Below are positions 1 to 5,689 of a DNA stretch of 6,410 nucleotides, piece after piece. The notes beneath the pieces are model-generated. The model was not told where the DNA came from. It saw only the letters and a list, made by a program, of their open reading frames with translations, and did not search any database. The position numbers and the translations under genes were made by a program. The stretch is from the NCBI GenBank assembly GCA_948560485.1, contig CAOXUF010000129.1, positions 1-6,410 of the forward strand, written 5' to 3'. How positions within the stretch are numbered: position 1 is the first letter of the stretch; each line of letters begins with the position of its first letter. Source of the stretch: an uncultured Eubacterium sp. (GTDB lineage: Bacteria > Bacillota_A > Clostridia > Lachnospirales > Lachnospiraceae).

Positions 1-127
1 TTCGTTATCACATTGATTACCGATACAGCGCTTCTTTCCACATGCTTAAAACGCTTATCTGACAGAACAACTTGCTTAAGTTTTTCCTTGTTCATGGAAA
101 GATATAGCATATACAGATTCCGAAGGA
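1..127 (-). pseudogene. Rpn-like (PD-(D/E)XK transposase-like) protein fragment, runs off left edge
   Basis: Read on the minus strand from about 127 to the window edge, one frame is open. It encodes a stretch containing 'LYMLYLSMNKEKLKQ', then 'VVLSDKRFKHV' and 'SVINVIT'. I recognise this as the middle to C-terminal part of clostridial Rpn-family proteins (recombination-promoting nuclease / PD-(D/E)XK 'transposase-like'), where a '(L)SD(K/E)RF.(H/N)V...V.VIN..T' segment follows the nuclease domain. A stop lies just upstream at 143-141, so no N-terminal domain is present. The match fades where the IS1380 transposase remnant on the other strand begins, which suggests the gene was cut there. The ATG at 95-93 is probably an internal methionine, not a start. 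What lies left of base 1 is unseen. Assignment is by remembered family pattern only. Confidence 0.42.
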
Positions 128-475
128 GAATCAAAAACCATTACCATGCGCATTGTATATGAGGTGATTGAACGAACAACCGATAAAAACGGGCAGTTCC
201 TTCTGGTTCCGGATATCGAGTGCAATACTATATGGACCAATCTCGGCTGGAGCGAGGATGATATCATAAATGGCTATCATGCGCACGGCGAATGCGAACA
301 GTTTCATAGTGAAATCAAGACGGATATGGATATTGAAAGACTTCCATCCGGCAAATTTGATACAAATGAGCTGGTCCTTGAATTAACTGTGCTTGCGTAT
401 AATATTTTGCGGCTAATAGGTCAGGAGTCGCTAAAAAGCAGGCGGGCTCCTAAAACAAAAGGGCACAAATTTTGA
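98..475 (+). pseudogene. IS1380-family transposase, C-terminal remnant
   Basis: The frame is open from position 80, upstream of the ATG at 146, so that ATG is internal and not a real start. The hallmark is 'HAHGECEQFHSEIKTDMD' followed by 'IERLPSGKF' and 'LVLELTVLAYNILRLIGQ'. This is the conserved C-terminal part of the DDE domain in IS1380-type transposases; the Glu of GECEQFH is the likely third catalytic acid. Those proteins are about 430-450 residues, while only about 125 codons remain here. The C-terminal basic tail after 'KSRRAPKTK' is also missing: the frame stops at 473-475 with unrelated AT-rich DNA beyond. Both ends are therefore lost and no terminal inverted repeats were found. It cannot transpose. 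Its 5' edge meets a minus-strand Rpn-like fragment, so one event may have damaged both. Confidence 0.8.
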
Positions 476-663
476 AAAAGAGCTTGGTGTAATATTAAAA
501 CTTTTCAAATAATTTCCAAAATGAAAATACTCTTTTTTAGGAAAAATTGCAGAGGTTTCCGGACAGCCTTTTCGACTGCCGAATTCCATTGCAGGTAAAG
601 TTTTATTGCCTTCTAAATACCCAATACATCGAAAATTTCAAAAAAATTTTGTTTAAAATCTCT
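476..663. other. AT-rich gap with weak hairpin, no gene seen
   Basis: No convincing coding sequence lies between the transposase remnant and the stop of the minus-strand nuclease-like gene. A weak hairpin at 560-581 pairs CGGCAGTC with GGCTG-T-CCG (minus strand) around a GAAAA loop, with one bulged base. A run of five T follows about 12 bases later on the minus strand. It could be a poor terminator for the ATPase/nuclease operon, some 80 bases after its stop, but the T-run is too distant for a firm call. Confidence 0.3.
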
Positions 664-1323
664 CTACGAATTACTTTTCAACAATTTCATCAACATAGAA
701 GGATAAGGTATATAGCCTTCCTGTTTATTATAACAAAGAATATTATAAGGCGCTCGATTGCCCTTTAATTCTGCTTTTTTACATCGTTCATTTGGCTGGA
801 TATAACAAAAAAGCATAAACATATCCTTAACATCTTTTCTCTTTTTACTTATTGTCATTAACTTTCGACAAAGGTTTTTAATATCATTATTGTTCAGAAT
901 CGGAAGCGTTTTATCTGGGGCACCTGCAATTGCGGCAAATACATAATCTCTATTTGCTATATATTTTAGTGTCTGAGGATGGGATGCCTGATCCTGCATG
1001 TATTGTATACTTTTTATTATCTGCTCAACGGCATGTTTTGCTTCTTTTTGATTTTTTGTCCCTTTTAATTCAATAATCCAGGTAATATTTAATCCGTTAT
1101 ATTTATCTTTTACGGTATAAATTAAATTATCACAAATCACTTCTCCTTCAGACAAACCAGAAATTAATCCTCCATCAACCTGTACTACTTCAATTTCATT
1201 GCCAAGATCAACTTGCACTGGAACAAATGACTTGCTCTTATGTGTGTCATCTTTGATGATACATCGCTGCCCTTCTGTCCATCGGGAAATAAATTCTTTC
1301 TTTTGCTTTTTGTTTTTTGCCAT
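664..1323 (-). CDS. Putative PD-(D/E)XK nuclease-like effector, partner of the adjacent ATPase
   Basis: This 219-residue protein is not one I can name. After a lysine-rich N-terminus (KNKKQKK) and a basic/beta-rich segment, residues 64-87 show a PD-(D/E)XK-like core. D65 lies in 'CDNLIY'. Some 20 residues later the strand 'WIIELKGTK' carries E85-x-K87, and a helix with Q101 ('AVEQIIKSI') follows. This Asp...Glu-x-Lys...Gln order fits Mg-dependent endonuclease folds, but catalysis is inferred. The C-terminal half (to residue 219) is lysine-rich and unassigned, with no membrane segment. The ATG sits 4 bp after the ATPase stop, with AGGA overlapping the end of that gene, so the two are translationally linked on one mRNA. 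That pairing suggests the ATPase controls or delivers this effector, as in other ATPase-plus-nuclease phage-defence modules. Alternative: a non-catalytic accessory protein. Confidence 0.62.
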   Translation of the reverse strand: MAKNKKQKKEFISRWTEGQRCIIKDDTHKSKSFVPVQVDLGNEIEVVQVDGGLISGLSEGEVICDNLIYTVKDKYNGLNITWIIELKGTKNQKEAKHAVEQIIKSIQYMQDQASHPQTLKYIANRDYVFAAIAGAPDKTLPILNNNDIKNLCRKLMTISKKRKDVKDMFMLFCYIQPNERCKKAELKGNRAPYNILCYNKQEGYIPYPSMLMKLLKSNS

Positions 1324-1327
1324 AATT

Positions 1328-2692
1328 CTATTCCTGTTCTTTATCTAATTCAATATCATATAAAGCAGTATATAATTCATTAATTTGCGAAGATACATCA
1401 TCAATCAAACTCGTTTTTATTTCCCTCTCTTCTTCCAATAAGTCAACATAATATTGCTGTCCGGAATCCGCAGGTTTGTTTAATAACTTATATGCTTTAA
1501 GTTCTCCCTTTTTAATCCTGTAATTTTTATGAATAATTTTGCTGACTTCTTTAACCTGTCCTTCGGATGCCAGCACTCCGGCGTAATATAAATTATTGGT
1601 TGCTGTAAGCACATAAGGGCTGTGTGTGGTAATAAGTACACCACTGTCCTGAATATTTGTAAATAAGGTAATAAATTCCATGATTTTTTTCTGCAATAAC
1701 GGATAAATATGTGCTTCCGGTTCCTCGATAATTAAAAATACATTTTCTTGACGAAGCATTAAAATATACATAAAGTTCAGCATCCATAAAACTTCCTGCT
1801 GTCCTGATGATGCAAAGTTTATGGAAATGGAGTTCTGGGAACTATTTTCCATTTTTAAATATTCCCTTCCGCCGCTGTAATAATATTCTCCTTTTTCTAA
1901 ATGAATAATCAAATCGGTTATATTTTTAATATCAAATGTTCTTTTTTCTACCGGATATAAAAGATGTGCCTTTTTTACTCCATCTCGAAAACTATTACGT
2001 ACACTGTCAATAAGTACCATAAACATTTCCGTGATCAAGTCCAGTTCAGCAGCATTGTTCATTACTGCACGATTATTTGCCATTACAGTCAGCAGACTTC
2101 GGCCAGCGGGAATATAATAGGTTTCTTTCGCATCTCCGAAAATCGTATTTATCCTGTTCATAATCATTTCATAATTTCTTTTTCTCTCTTCATTTTTAAG
2201 AACAAGGCTTTTTCCGATTGTTTTCTCATTTGCATAGTAGATATCCTGTATTTCTTTTTGAAATTCTTTGATTTCAGCTAATAATTGAGGTGAATAGCTT
2301 ACACTAATGAACAGTTTATTTTTATCACCTTGTTTTAACTGAACCTCTATCCATATATTTTCTTTATAATCATATTTCATATAAAAATCCGGATTTAAGT
2401 CCCAGCTATAGCCAAACAGTTTAATAAATATATTTTTCAATTCGGATTTTATTGCCCGGTCAAAGGAGGTATTTTCCTGTGGTAAATTATGATAAGAATT
2501 TGAATCATGTACCTGCATCAGATAATCGATAACTTTTGTCTTCATCGTTTTAAAATAATAAACACTTTTGGCAATTGTACTTTTTCCTGTAGCCTGTTCT
2601 CCAATCAACAGATTAAATTTTTCAATTTCCATCGTAAAATCTTTTACCGGGCCATTATTCCGGATAATTATTTTCTGCATCTTTATCACCAT
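1328..2692 (-). CDS. AAA_15/OLD-like ABC-type ATPase of a two-gene defence-like cassette
   Basis: A soluble 454-residue ATPase of the SMC/OLD/AAA_15 class. Counting from the ATG at 2692, Walker A is GEQATGKST (31-39). The 'YIPAGRS' element typical of this class is near 193-199. The ABC signature is SSGQQE (295-300). Walker B with tandem catalytic Glu is 'VFLIIEEPEAHIYP' (318-331), and the H-loop is TTHSPY (355-360). The middle (about 60-190) replaces the long coiled coil of SMC proteins, and no Toprim domain follows, unlike true OLD nucleases. The effector is probably the downstream nuclease-like protein. Start choice: ATG 2692 has GAAAGG five bases upstream. A GTG at 2713 (with AGGAAA) and an ATG at 2680 are in-frame alternatives. 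The 39-codon ORF upstream ends 10 bp before this ATG. All nucleotide-binding motifs are intact, in contrast to the surrounding wreckage, which suggests retained function. Confidence 0.85.
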   Translation of the reverse strand: MVIKMQKIIIRNNGPVKDFTMEIEKFNLLIGEQATGKSTIAKSVYYFKTMKTKVIDYLMQVHDSNSYHNLPQENTSFDRAIKSELKNIFIKLFGYSWDLNPDFYMKYDYKENIWIEVQLKQGDKNKLFISVSYSPQLLAEIKEFQKEIQDIYYANEKTIGKSLVLKNEERKRNYEMIMNRINTIFGDAKETYYIPAGRSLLTVMANNRAVMNNAAELDLITEMFMVLIDSVRNSFRDGVKKAHLLYPVEKRTFDIKNITDLIIHLEKGEYYYSGGREYLKMENSSQNSISINFASSGQQEVLWMLNFMYILMLRQENVFLIIEEPEAHIYPLLQKKIMEFITLFTNIQDSGVLITTHSPYVLTATNNLYYAGVLASEGQVKEVSKIIHKNYRIKKGELKAYKLLNKPADSGQQYYVDLLEEEREIKTSLIDDVSSQINELYTALYDIELDKEQE

Positions 2693-2702
2693 ACAAGCCT
2701 TT

Positions 2703-2822
2703 CTATCCTGCACTGATGTTTCCTGCTTTTCTTTTCATCATTAATTCCAACAAGCAAAACATTTCCTTCATTTGCTCCTCGGTCAACTTTTGACCAGATT
2801 CAATAATTAATGTTCTGATCAT
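2703..2822 (-). CDS. 39-residue small ORF leading the ATPase/nuclease unit; possible truncated antitoxin
   Basis: The ORF begins 'MIRTLIIESGQKLTEEQ' and continues as a predicted helix (MKEMFCLLELMMKRK), ending in AGNISAG. Its ribosome binding site is among the best in the window: AGAAAGGAAG, seven bases before the ATG. The start lies inside the 3' end of the BrnT-like remnant (23-bp overlap, different frame), where the antitoxin gene of a BrnT pair would be expected. 'KLTEEQ' near the N-terminus resembles the opening of short helical antitoxins found after clostridial BrnT genes, but the ribbon-helix-helix portion is absent. The stop is 10 bp before the ATPase ATG and the ORF overlaps the alternative GTG start, so it may couple translation into the ATPase. 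It could be a real small protein of the ATPase operon, a leader peptide, or a dead antitoxin N-terminus. Confidence 0.5.
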   Translation of the reverse strand: MIRTLIIESGQKLTEEQMKEMFCLLELMMKRKAGNISAG

Positions 2823-2970
2823 AATAAAGCTTCCTTTCTGCACTTGTAGCCAATCTTGCTGAGATTAAGCGAATTACATCTTTTCTTTCTACAAAAACGA
2901 CAAATAATGCAGCATCACGCATGAAGGTTCCGAGATGACAGAAGTTGCCGGGCTTATGCGCTCTTCTTTT
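2800..2970 (-). pseudogene. BrnT-type toxin, C-terminal remnant
   Basis: The open frame after a stop at 2973-2971 encodes 56 residues. The last 35 or so match the end of BrnT ribonuclease toxins: a hydrophobic strand 'ALFVVFVERKD' leads into 'VIRLISARLATSAER' and a terminal Tyr-rich helix. The R-x-I-S-A-R...E-R...Y pattern is the BrnT signature and carries the Arg residues linked to RNase activity in that family. BrnT is usually about 90 residues. The N-terminal 'F.WD..K...N..KHG' strand and the middle are missing, and no start codon with a ribosome binding site precedes the piece. Upstream it joins, in another frame, the start of an unrelated gene (to 3053), so a deletion probably fused two loci. 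Toxin activity is unlikely. BrnT is known to pair with a downstream antitoxin, here perhaps the truncated 39-codon ORF. Confidence 0.68.
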
Positions 2971-3053
2971 TTATGGAAATTGACAAAATAAATATTTACA
3001 TTATCCCAAAATACTCTGGCCGAATTTGAATCTTCGGTGATAATATAGAACAC
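2971..3053 (-). pseudogene. 5' remnant of a third gene in the DUF4869-like/mini-ATPase operon
   Basis: A GTG follows the mini-ATPase TAA with no gap and starts 'VFYIITEDSNSARVFWDNVN', a confident-looking protein beginning. The '(I/V)TEDSNS...FW' opening resembles clostridial proteins that I recall following such small ATPases, possibly the effector of the set, but I cannot name the family. About 28 codons look genuine. The frame then stays open to a stop at 2891-2889, but that part is out of frame with the BrnT-like sequence occupying the same bases, so it is junk. The junction near 2970 therefore marks a deletion removing most of this gene and the front of the BrnT gene. Confidence 0.45.
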
Positions 3054-3506
3054 TTAATTCCACCCCTTTACATTAAACATATACCTTAAATCTATCTTAT
3101 TATTATTTCTAATCAGTTCTCCAAAATAATTTGGTGACAACTCTATCCTCATTGGTTTCCGCAAAAATATCAAATATTTATTTATTCCTAAATCCTTATT
3201 TATCATACAAACGATATTTTTATTTAGCAAAATATCCGCCCTGTCTATAATGATCAACTTATTTTCTAATTTACCTATTTCATAAATATTATACTTATTT
3301 GCCAAAAATATATTCGATGTATCATATACTTTCACGGATACATCCATCTTGTCTAAATTGCTTAATGTATTGTATATTAAACTCTTTCCCGTAGCCGTTT
3401 CACCACACACAATGGTCTCATCCCCTTTAAAAATCAAATGAAATAAATTACCATTTTTATCTTCAAAACACAATACATCATTATCCCAGTCAAAACATTT
3501 TTTCAT
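3054..3506 (-). CDS. 150-residue P-loop mini-ATPase, partner of the DUF4869-like gene
   Basis: A small P-loop protein. From the chosen ATG, Walker A is GETATGKS (35-42) after a beta-strand 'ETIVC'. A Walker B-like strand 'KLIIIDRAD' (83-91) follows. It ends 'RYMFNVKGWN'. There is no ABC signature, sensor or extra domain, so it is far shorter than normal AAA or ABC ATPases. It may act as a nucleotide-binding switch for its operon partners. Start: the ATG at 3506 is preceded by AGGTGAT eight bases upstream. The in-frame GTG at 3518 is part of that ribosome binding site and is rejected. It lies 17 bp after the natural stop of the DUF4869-like gene, and a GTG-started remnant follows directly. I recall similar ATPases beside DUF4869 genes in Clostridia, from memory only. 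The gene is intact, but its partners upstream and downstream are both damaged. Confidence 0.68.
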   Translation of the reverse strand: MKKCFDWDNDVLCFEDKNGNLFHLIFKGDETIVCGETATGKSLIYNTLSNLDKMDVSVKVYDTSNIFLANKYNIYEIGKLENKLIIIDRADILLNKNIVCMINKDLGINKYLIFLRKPMRIELSPNYFGELIRNNNKIDLRYMFNVKGWN

Positions 3507-3523
3507 ACTTATTATCACCTTTA

Positions 3524-3968
3524 TTATAAATGTCTGTTTACTTTCTTATCATTGATCAGATAATCTCTTTCACGACATTTATATAAAAAATTATCATGCT
3601 CGATCACTACGCCCATATCTCTATTGCTGTTTTCTATTATTTCAAAAATTTCTTCTATGGCATTATACCCGCATTCTGTTACGTTTATCGCTTTTATATT
3701 TGCGTATTTTTTTGTTTTTGATTATCTCAATTAAACTTAATACCGTTTTACAGCCAGTAGATAAGTCTTCTAATCTGCATATCCCAAAAGGTGTTTTTAT
3801 TGCTCCCGTATCTTTATCTAATAAGACAGCTTTATCTATTCTTTTCATTACATTCAGATTATCTTCATCAAAATTTCTGGCTGATACTGCTCCGTCAAAA
3901 AATGCTTCACTGTCGAATAAGATTTCTTTCTCATCAAAAAAATCTACGGAATTGTATACTTTTACCAT
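3524..3968 (-). pseudogene. DUF4869-like gene, frameshifted at an A7 tract
   Basis: The ATG at 3968 has a textbook AGGAGG seven bases upstream; in-frame codons before it are not part of the gene. The first frame gives 'MVKVYNSVDFFDEKEILFDS', then a conserved-looking 'TPFGICRLEDLSTGCKTVL' and 'SLIEIIKNKK', before going off frame and stopping at 3665-3663. After the A7 tract (3713-3707 on the minus strand) the neighbouring frame continues sensibly with 'YANIKAINVTECGYNAIEE', a segment with 'GVVIEHD', and ends 'KKVNRHL' at 3526-3524. Removing one A restores about 147 residues, ending 17 bp before the mini-ATPase. The LS.G.KT..L...I block and the overall length fit DUF4869 proteins (function unknown). 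It may be a pseudogene, a phase-variable gene, one rescued by transcriptional slippage, or a sequencing artefact. Confidence 0.62.
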
Positions 3969-4032
3969 GACCCTGCCTCCTTTTCTCCTCAAATTTCCTC
4001 GCAGTCTGGCTTTTCTGAACCAATTTCACTCA

Positions 4033-4336
4033 TCACAATAATATTCGATACTTATAAGAATACTTTCTGTTTTTATCCAAAGTTTCTGTTTTCAACCATG
4101 TATGATATTTTGTATCCAATTCTTTTGTAACGATAATCTGGGGCGGGAATGGTACTTTATTTTTTATTTTCCATTTGAACTTCTTCTTTTTTCTTAATTA
4201 CCAAAAGGTCAATCACCAGGGGTTTGGTATTCAGGTTATATTCTCGTTCGTAAATTAAATCCTGCCGGTTTGCCGCAAATTCCAGGTTAATCGCTGCGGC
4301 AAAACCAGGATGCCATTGAATGATTTTATCTGCCAT
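4033..4336 (-). pseudogene. Rpn-like/PD-(D/E)XK 'transposase-like' gene with large internal deletion
   Basis: The N-terminus is intact: an ATG at 4336 with AAGGAGAT just upstream gives 'MADKIIQWHPGFAAAINLEF', then 'LIYEREYNLNTKPLVIDLLV', the opening of a clostridial PD-(D/E)XK family usually about 300 residues long. The reading frame stops at 4159-4157 after residues ending MENKK. In the shifted frame the family resumes with 'VPFPPQIIVTKELDTKYHTW' followed by 'LKTE', which corresponds to a region about 90-100 residues further on in full-length relatives. It then degenerates and stops at 4035-4033. The missing part includes the nuclease strand that normally reads like 'EYKSP', so the catalytic core is incomplete. 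The promoter and ribosome binding site remain, so a short nonfunctional peptide could still be made. The TTG at 4342 is rejected as a start because it overlaps the spacer. Confidence 0.68.
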
Positions 4337-4364
4337 GTACAAAATCTCCTTTTCTTATACCCCA

Positions 4365-4392
4365 ATTATAGCATATCTGTGCTATTTTACAA
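4365..4392 (-). promoter_or_regulatory. Sigma-A type promoter with extended -10
   Basis: On the minus strand a perfect TATAAT (4370-4365) is preceded by TGC, giving the extended -10 form TGnTATAAT. A partial -35 TTGTAA lies at 4392-4387, with a 16-bp spacer. It sits about 29 bases upstream of the ATG at 4336, correctly placed to drive the Rpn-like gene and perhaps, by readthrough, the DUF4869-like operon below it. It lies close to one end of the MITE-like element but outside it. Confidence 0.6.
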
Positions 4393-4417
4393 GCACACCC
4401 ACCAGCTTTTTAGAACT

Positions 4418-4590
4418 GTGTCATACGATCTGTGTAAATAAGCTGTCTGAAAATTCCCTTTGGACTGCTTGATTACCTTACTCAAAATGCCGGAAGCCAG
4501 TCAAGGCAAAGGGTTCAGCCTTTATGGGCTTTTGGTATTTTGATAAAATCGTCATGGCAGTTGAGAGAATTTACACAGATCCTATGACAC
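4418..4590. mobile_element. MITE-like element with IS256-type inverted ends
   Basis: The bases at 4418-4439 and the reverse complement of 4569-4590 agree at 21 of 22 positions, beginning GTGTCATA and ending GATCTGTGTAAAT. Inside lies a second inverted pair: CTGAA...CCCTTTG (4447-4462) against CAAAGGGTTCAG (4507-4518). The 173-bp segment has no ORF of note. The GTGTCA...CTGTGTAAAT termini resemble those of IS256-family elements in Firmicutes, so this is probably a non-autonomous deletion derivative mobilised by such a transposase. No clear 8-9 bp target duplication was seen. A loose repeat ACCAGnTTTTT flanks it (4401 and 4600) and may be chance. With nested inverted repeats the element would fold into a long hairpin as RNA or single-stranded DNA. 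Confidence 0.7.
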
Positions 4591-4643
4591 TCTCAAAAAA
4601 CCAGTTTTTCCCATGAAACGAGGATTTTATTTATGTAAGTGCC

Positions 4644-4766
4644 TCAAGACATGACGTAGTATAAAAATAGCAAATATTCTACTGTACTATCTATATCACG
4701 TTTTAAGACACTTTGTATATTTACATTTTCAAAAGGAATATTAATTCTGACAATGCCAGACGTAAA
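4644..4766 (-). pseudogene. Unassigned C-terminal gene fragment
   Basis: On the minus strand, before a TGA at 4646-4644, one frame encodes a protein-like tail: 'SGIVRINIPFENVNIQSVL', then 'KRDIDSTVEYLLFLYYVMS'. Composition and codon use look coding, and the frame ends about 50 bases from the MITE-like element. Further upstream this frame runs antisense to the IS630 remnant, so the real gene was probably cut at the left end of that insertion near 4766. I do not recognise the family. It could also be a chance open frame. Confidence 0.27.
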
Positions 4767-4770
4767 GTAG

Positions 4771-5139
4771 ATGGACGAGAAGCCGTACCGGCTTCTTGGT
4801 GAAACAAGAGAGGCACTGCCGATGATTCCCGGAAGTGACCGGAAAACAGATTCCGAATGTGTCCGTAACGGCACGGTCAGCATATTTGCTTTTATAGAAC
4901 CGCTTGGAGGGATGCATCATGTAAGCATAAGGGAACATCGTACAGCTTTTGACTGGGAAGCGGAAAGGAATATGTCTGCGGCAAAAGTCAACTGGCATTT
5001 TCGGACAAGTGACGCCTGGATAAAGATTAGTTCTTTGTATCCCAGATTTACTATTGCCCAAAGGAGCATTGGTAAATCTAAATATCAACATGTCAGTACA
5101 CCAGATGTCTTCAAAAAATATAAAATTTTTATCTTGTAA
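4771..5139 (+). pseudogene. IS630-family transposase with catalytic core deleted
   Basis: The first half, 'MDEKPYRLLGETREALPM', then 'GSDRKTDSECVRNGT', 'FAFIEPLGG' and 'VSIREHRTAFDW', is the IS630 DDE-domain region containing the first catalytic Asp (MDEKP). It jumps directly to 'EAERNMSAAKVNWHFRTSDA' and 'KISSLYPRF', which is the extreme C-terminus of these transposases. About 90-100 residues carrying the second Asp (a 'MDN.NTH' strand) and the catalytic Glu are missing, with the frame kept. The N-terminal helix-turn-helix half is also absent, since an in-frame TAG sits directly before the ATG. The tail after 'LYPRF' is foreign or readthrough sequence to the stop at 5139. It is non-functional and its terminal repeats were not identified. 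Confidence 0.82.
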
Positions 5140-5247
5140 TACAATCCATCTTATGATAAGGTATCTTTAGTAACGGTAAACTTACTCTTTTCTTATGGCA
5201 GGTTTTTCACTTCCATTATTTAATCTGCTGTGCATGAGGTGAACTTT

Positions 5248-5689
5248 ATGAAAATATACCTTGATATGTGCTGCTTTAACCGACCTTACGATGACCAGAG
5301 TCAATTAAAAATTTCTCTGGAAACGCAGTCTAAACTCTATATTCAGACATTAATTAAAGATAAGAAGATTCAACGTTACATCCTACATGCTGCGTTATGA
5401 ATGCGGTAATAATCCATTTGAAATGCGGCGTAACACTATTTTTGATTTTATCAATAAAAATACTTACGCATATATAGGTGATGAACGTAAATTGCTGATT
5501 GAAACAAAAGCTGCTGAAATTATGAAAACAGGAATTAAATTTAAAGATGCCTGTCATGTAGCTTCTGCGCTTTATGCGAAGTGTAAGTACTTTATATCTA
5601 CGGATATACGACTGCTGAAATATAAATCGGAAGAAATAAAAATGGTTACACCGATTGAATTTGTTATAGAAATGGAGGAAAAAATATGA
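5248..5689 (+). pseudogene. PIN-domain (VapC-like) toxin gene with a single frameshift
   Basis: The ATG at 5248 has GAGGTGAA four bases upstream and starts 'MKIYLDMCCFNRPYDDQSQL', a PIN-domain opening whose D6 is the first metal ligand. The frame goes wrong near 5374 ('KKIQ' then RYILHAAL, stop at 5398-5400). The next frame continues the protein: 'VTSYMLRYECGNNPFEM' with a conserved Glu, 'KFKDACHVASALYA' with the third acidic residue, and 'YFISTDIRLLKY' with the fourth. It ends 'FVIEMEEKI' at 5689. One extra base, or two lost, near 5374 explains it; repaired, the protein is about 146 residues. All four PIN acidic positions survive on the two pieces. It overlaps the next gene by 4 bp (ATGA). 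Known PIN toxins cut RNA. As drawn, no active toxin would be made unless the frame is corrected or the base is an error. Confidence 0.78.

Noticed and set aside
76..267. Minus-strand open frame of 63 codons opposite the IS1380 remnant
   Set aside because: It is antisense to clear transposase coding, and the product has no family features.
1593..2716. Open frames in other phases inside the ATPase gene (minus 1593-1787; plus 1964-2281 and 2507-2716)
   Set aside because: All are shadows of a gene with complete Walker A, signature, Walker B and H-loop motifs.
2971..3053. 'FWDNVN' read as the N-terminal strand of BrnT (F-x-WD..K)
   Set aside because: It follows the mini-ATPase without a gap, is in a different frame from the BrnT tail and has a 'TEDSNS' opening foreign to BrnT. 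A separate third gene fits better.
3704..3716. Programmed -1 frameshift at the A-AAA-AAA heptamer
   Set aside because: A -1 shift reaches a stop after about four codons. Only skipping one A (or an equivalent slippage) restores the protein.
3700..4041. Plus-strand 113-codon open frame
   Set aside because: Antisense to the DUF4869-like gene, which has a strong ribosome binding site and family-like blocks.
4401..4610. ACCAGnTTTTT on both sides of the MITE-like element as a target duplication
   Set aside because: It is imperfect, AT-rich and not placed at equal distance from the two inverted ends.
4741..5091. Minus-strand 116-codon open frame over the IS630 relic
   Set aside because: Antisense to recognisable transposase sequence.
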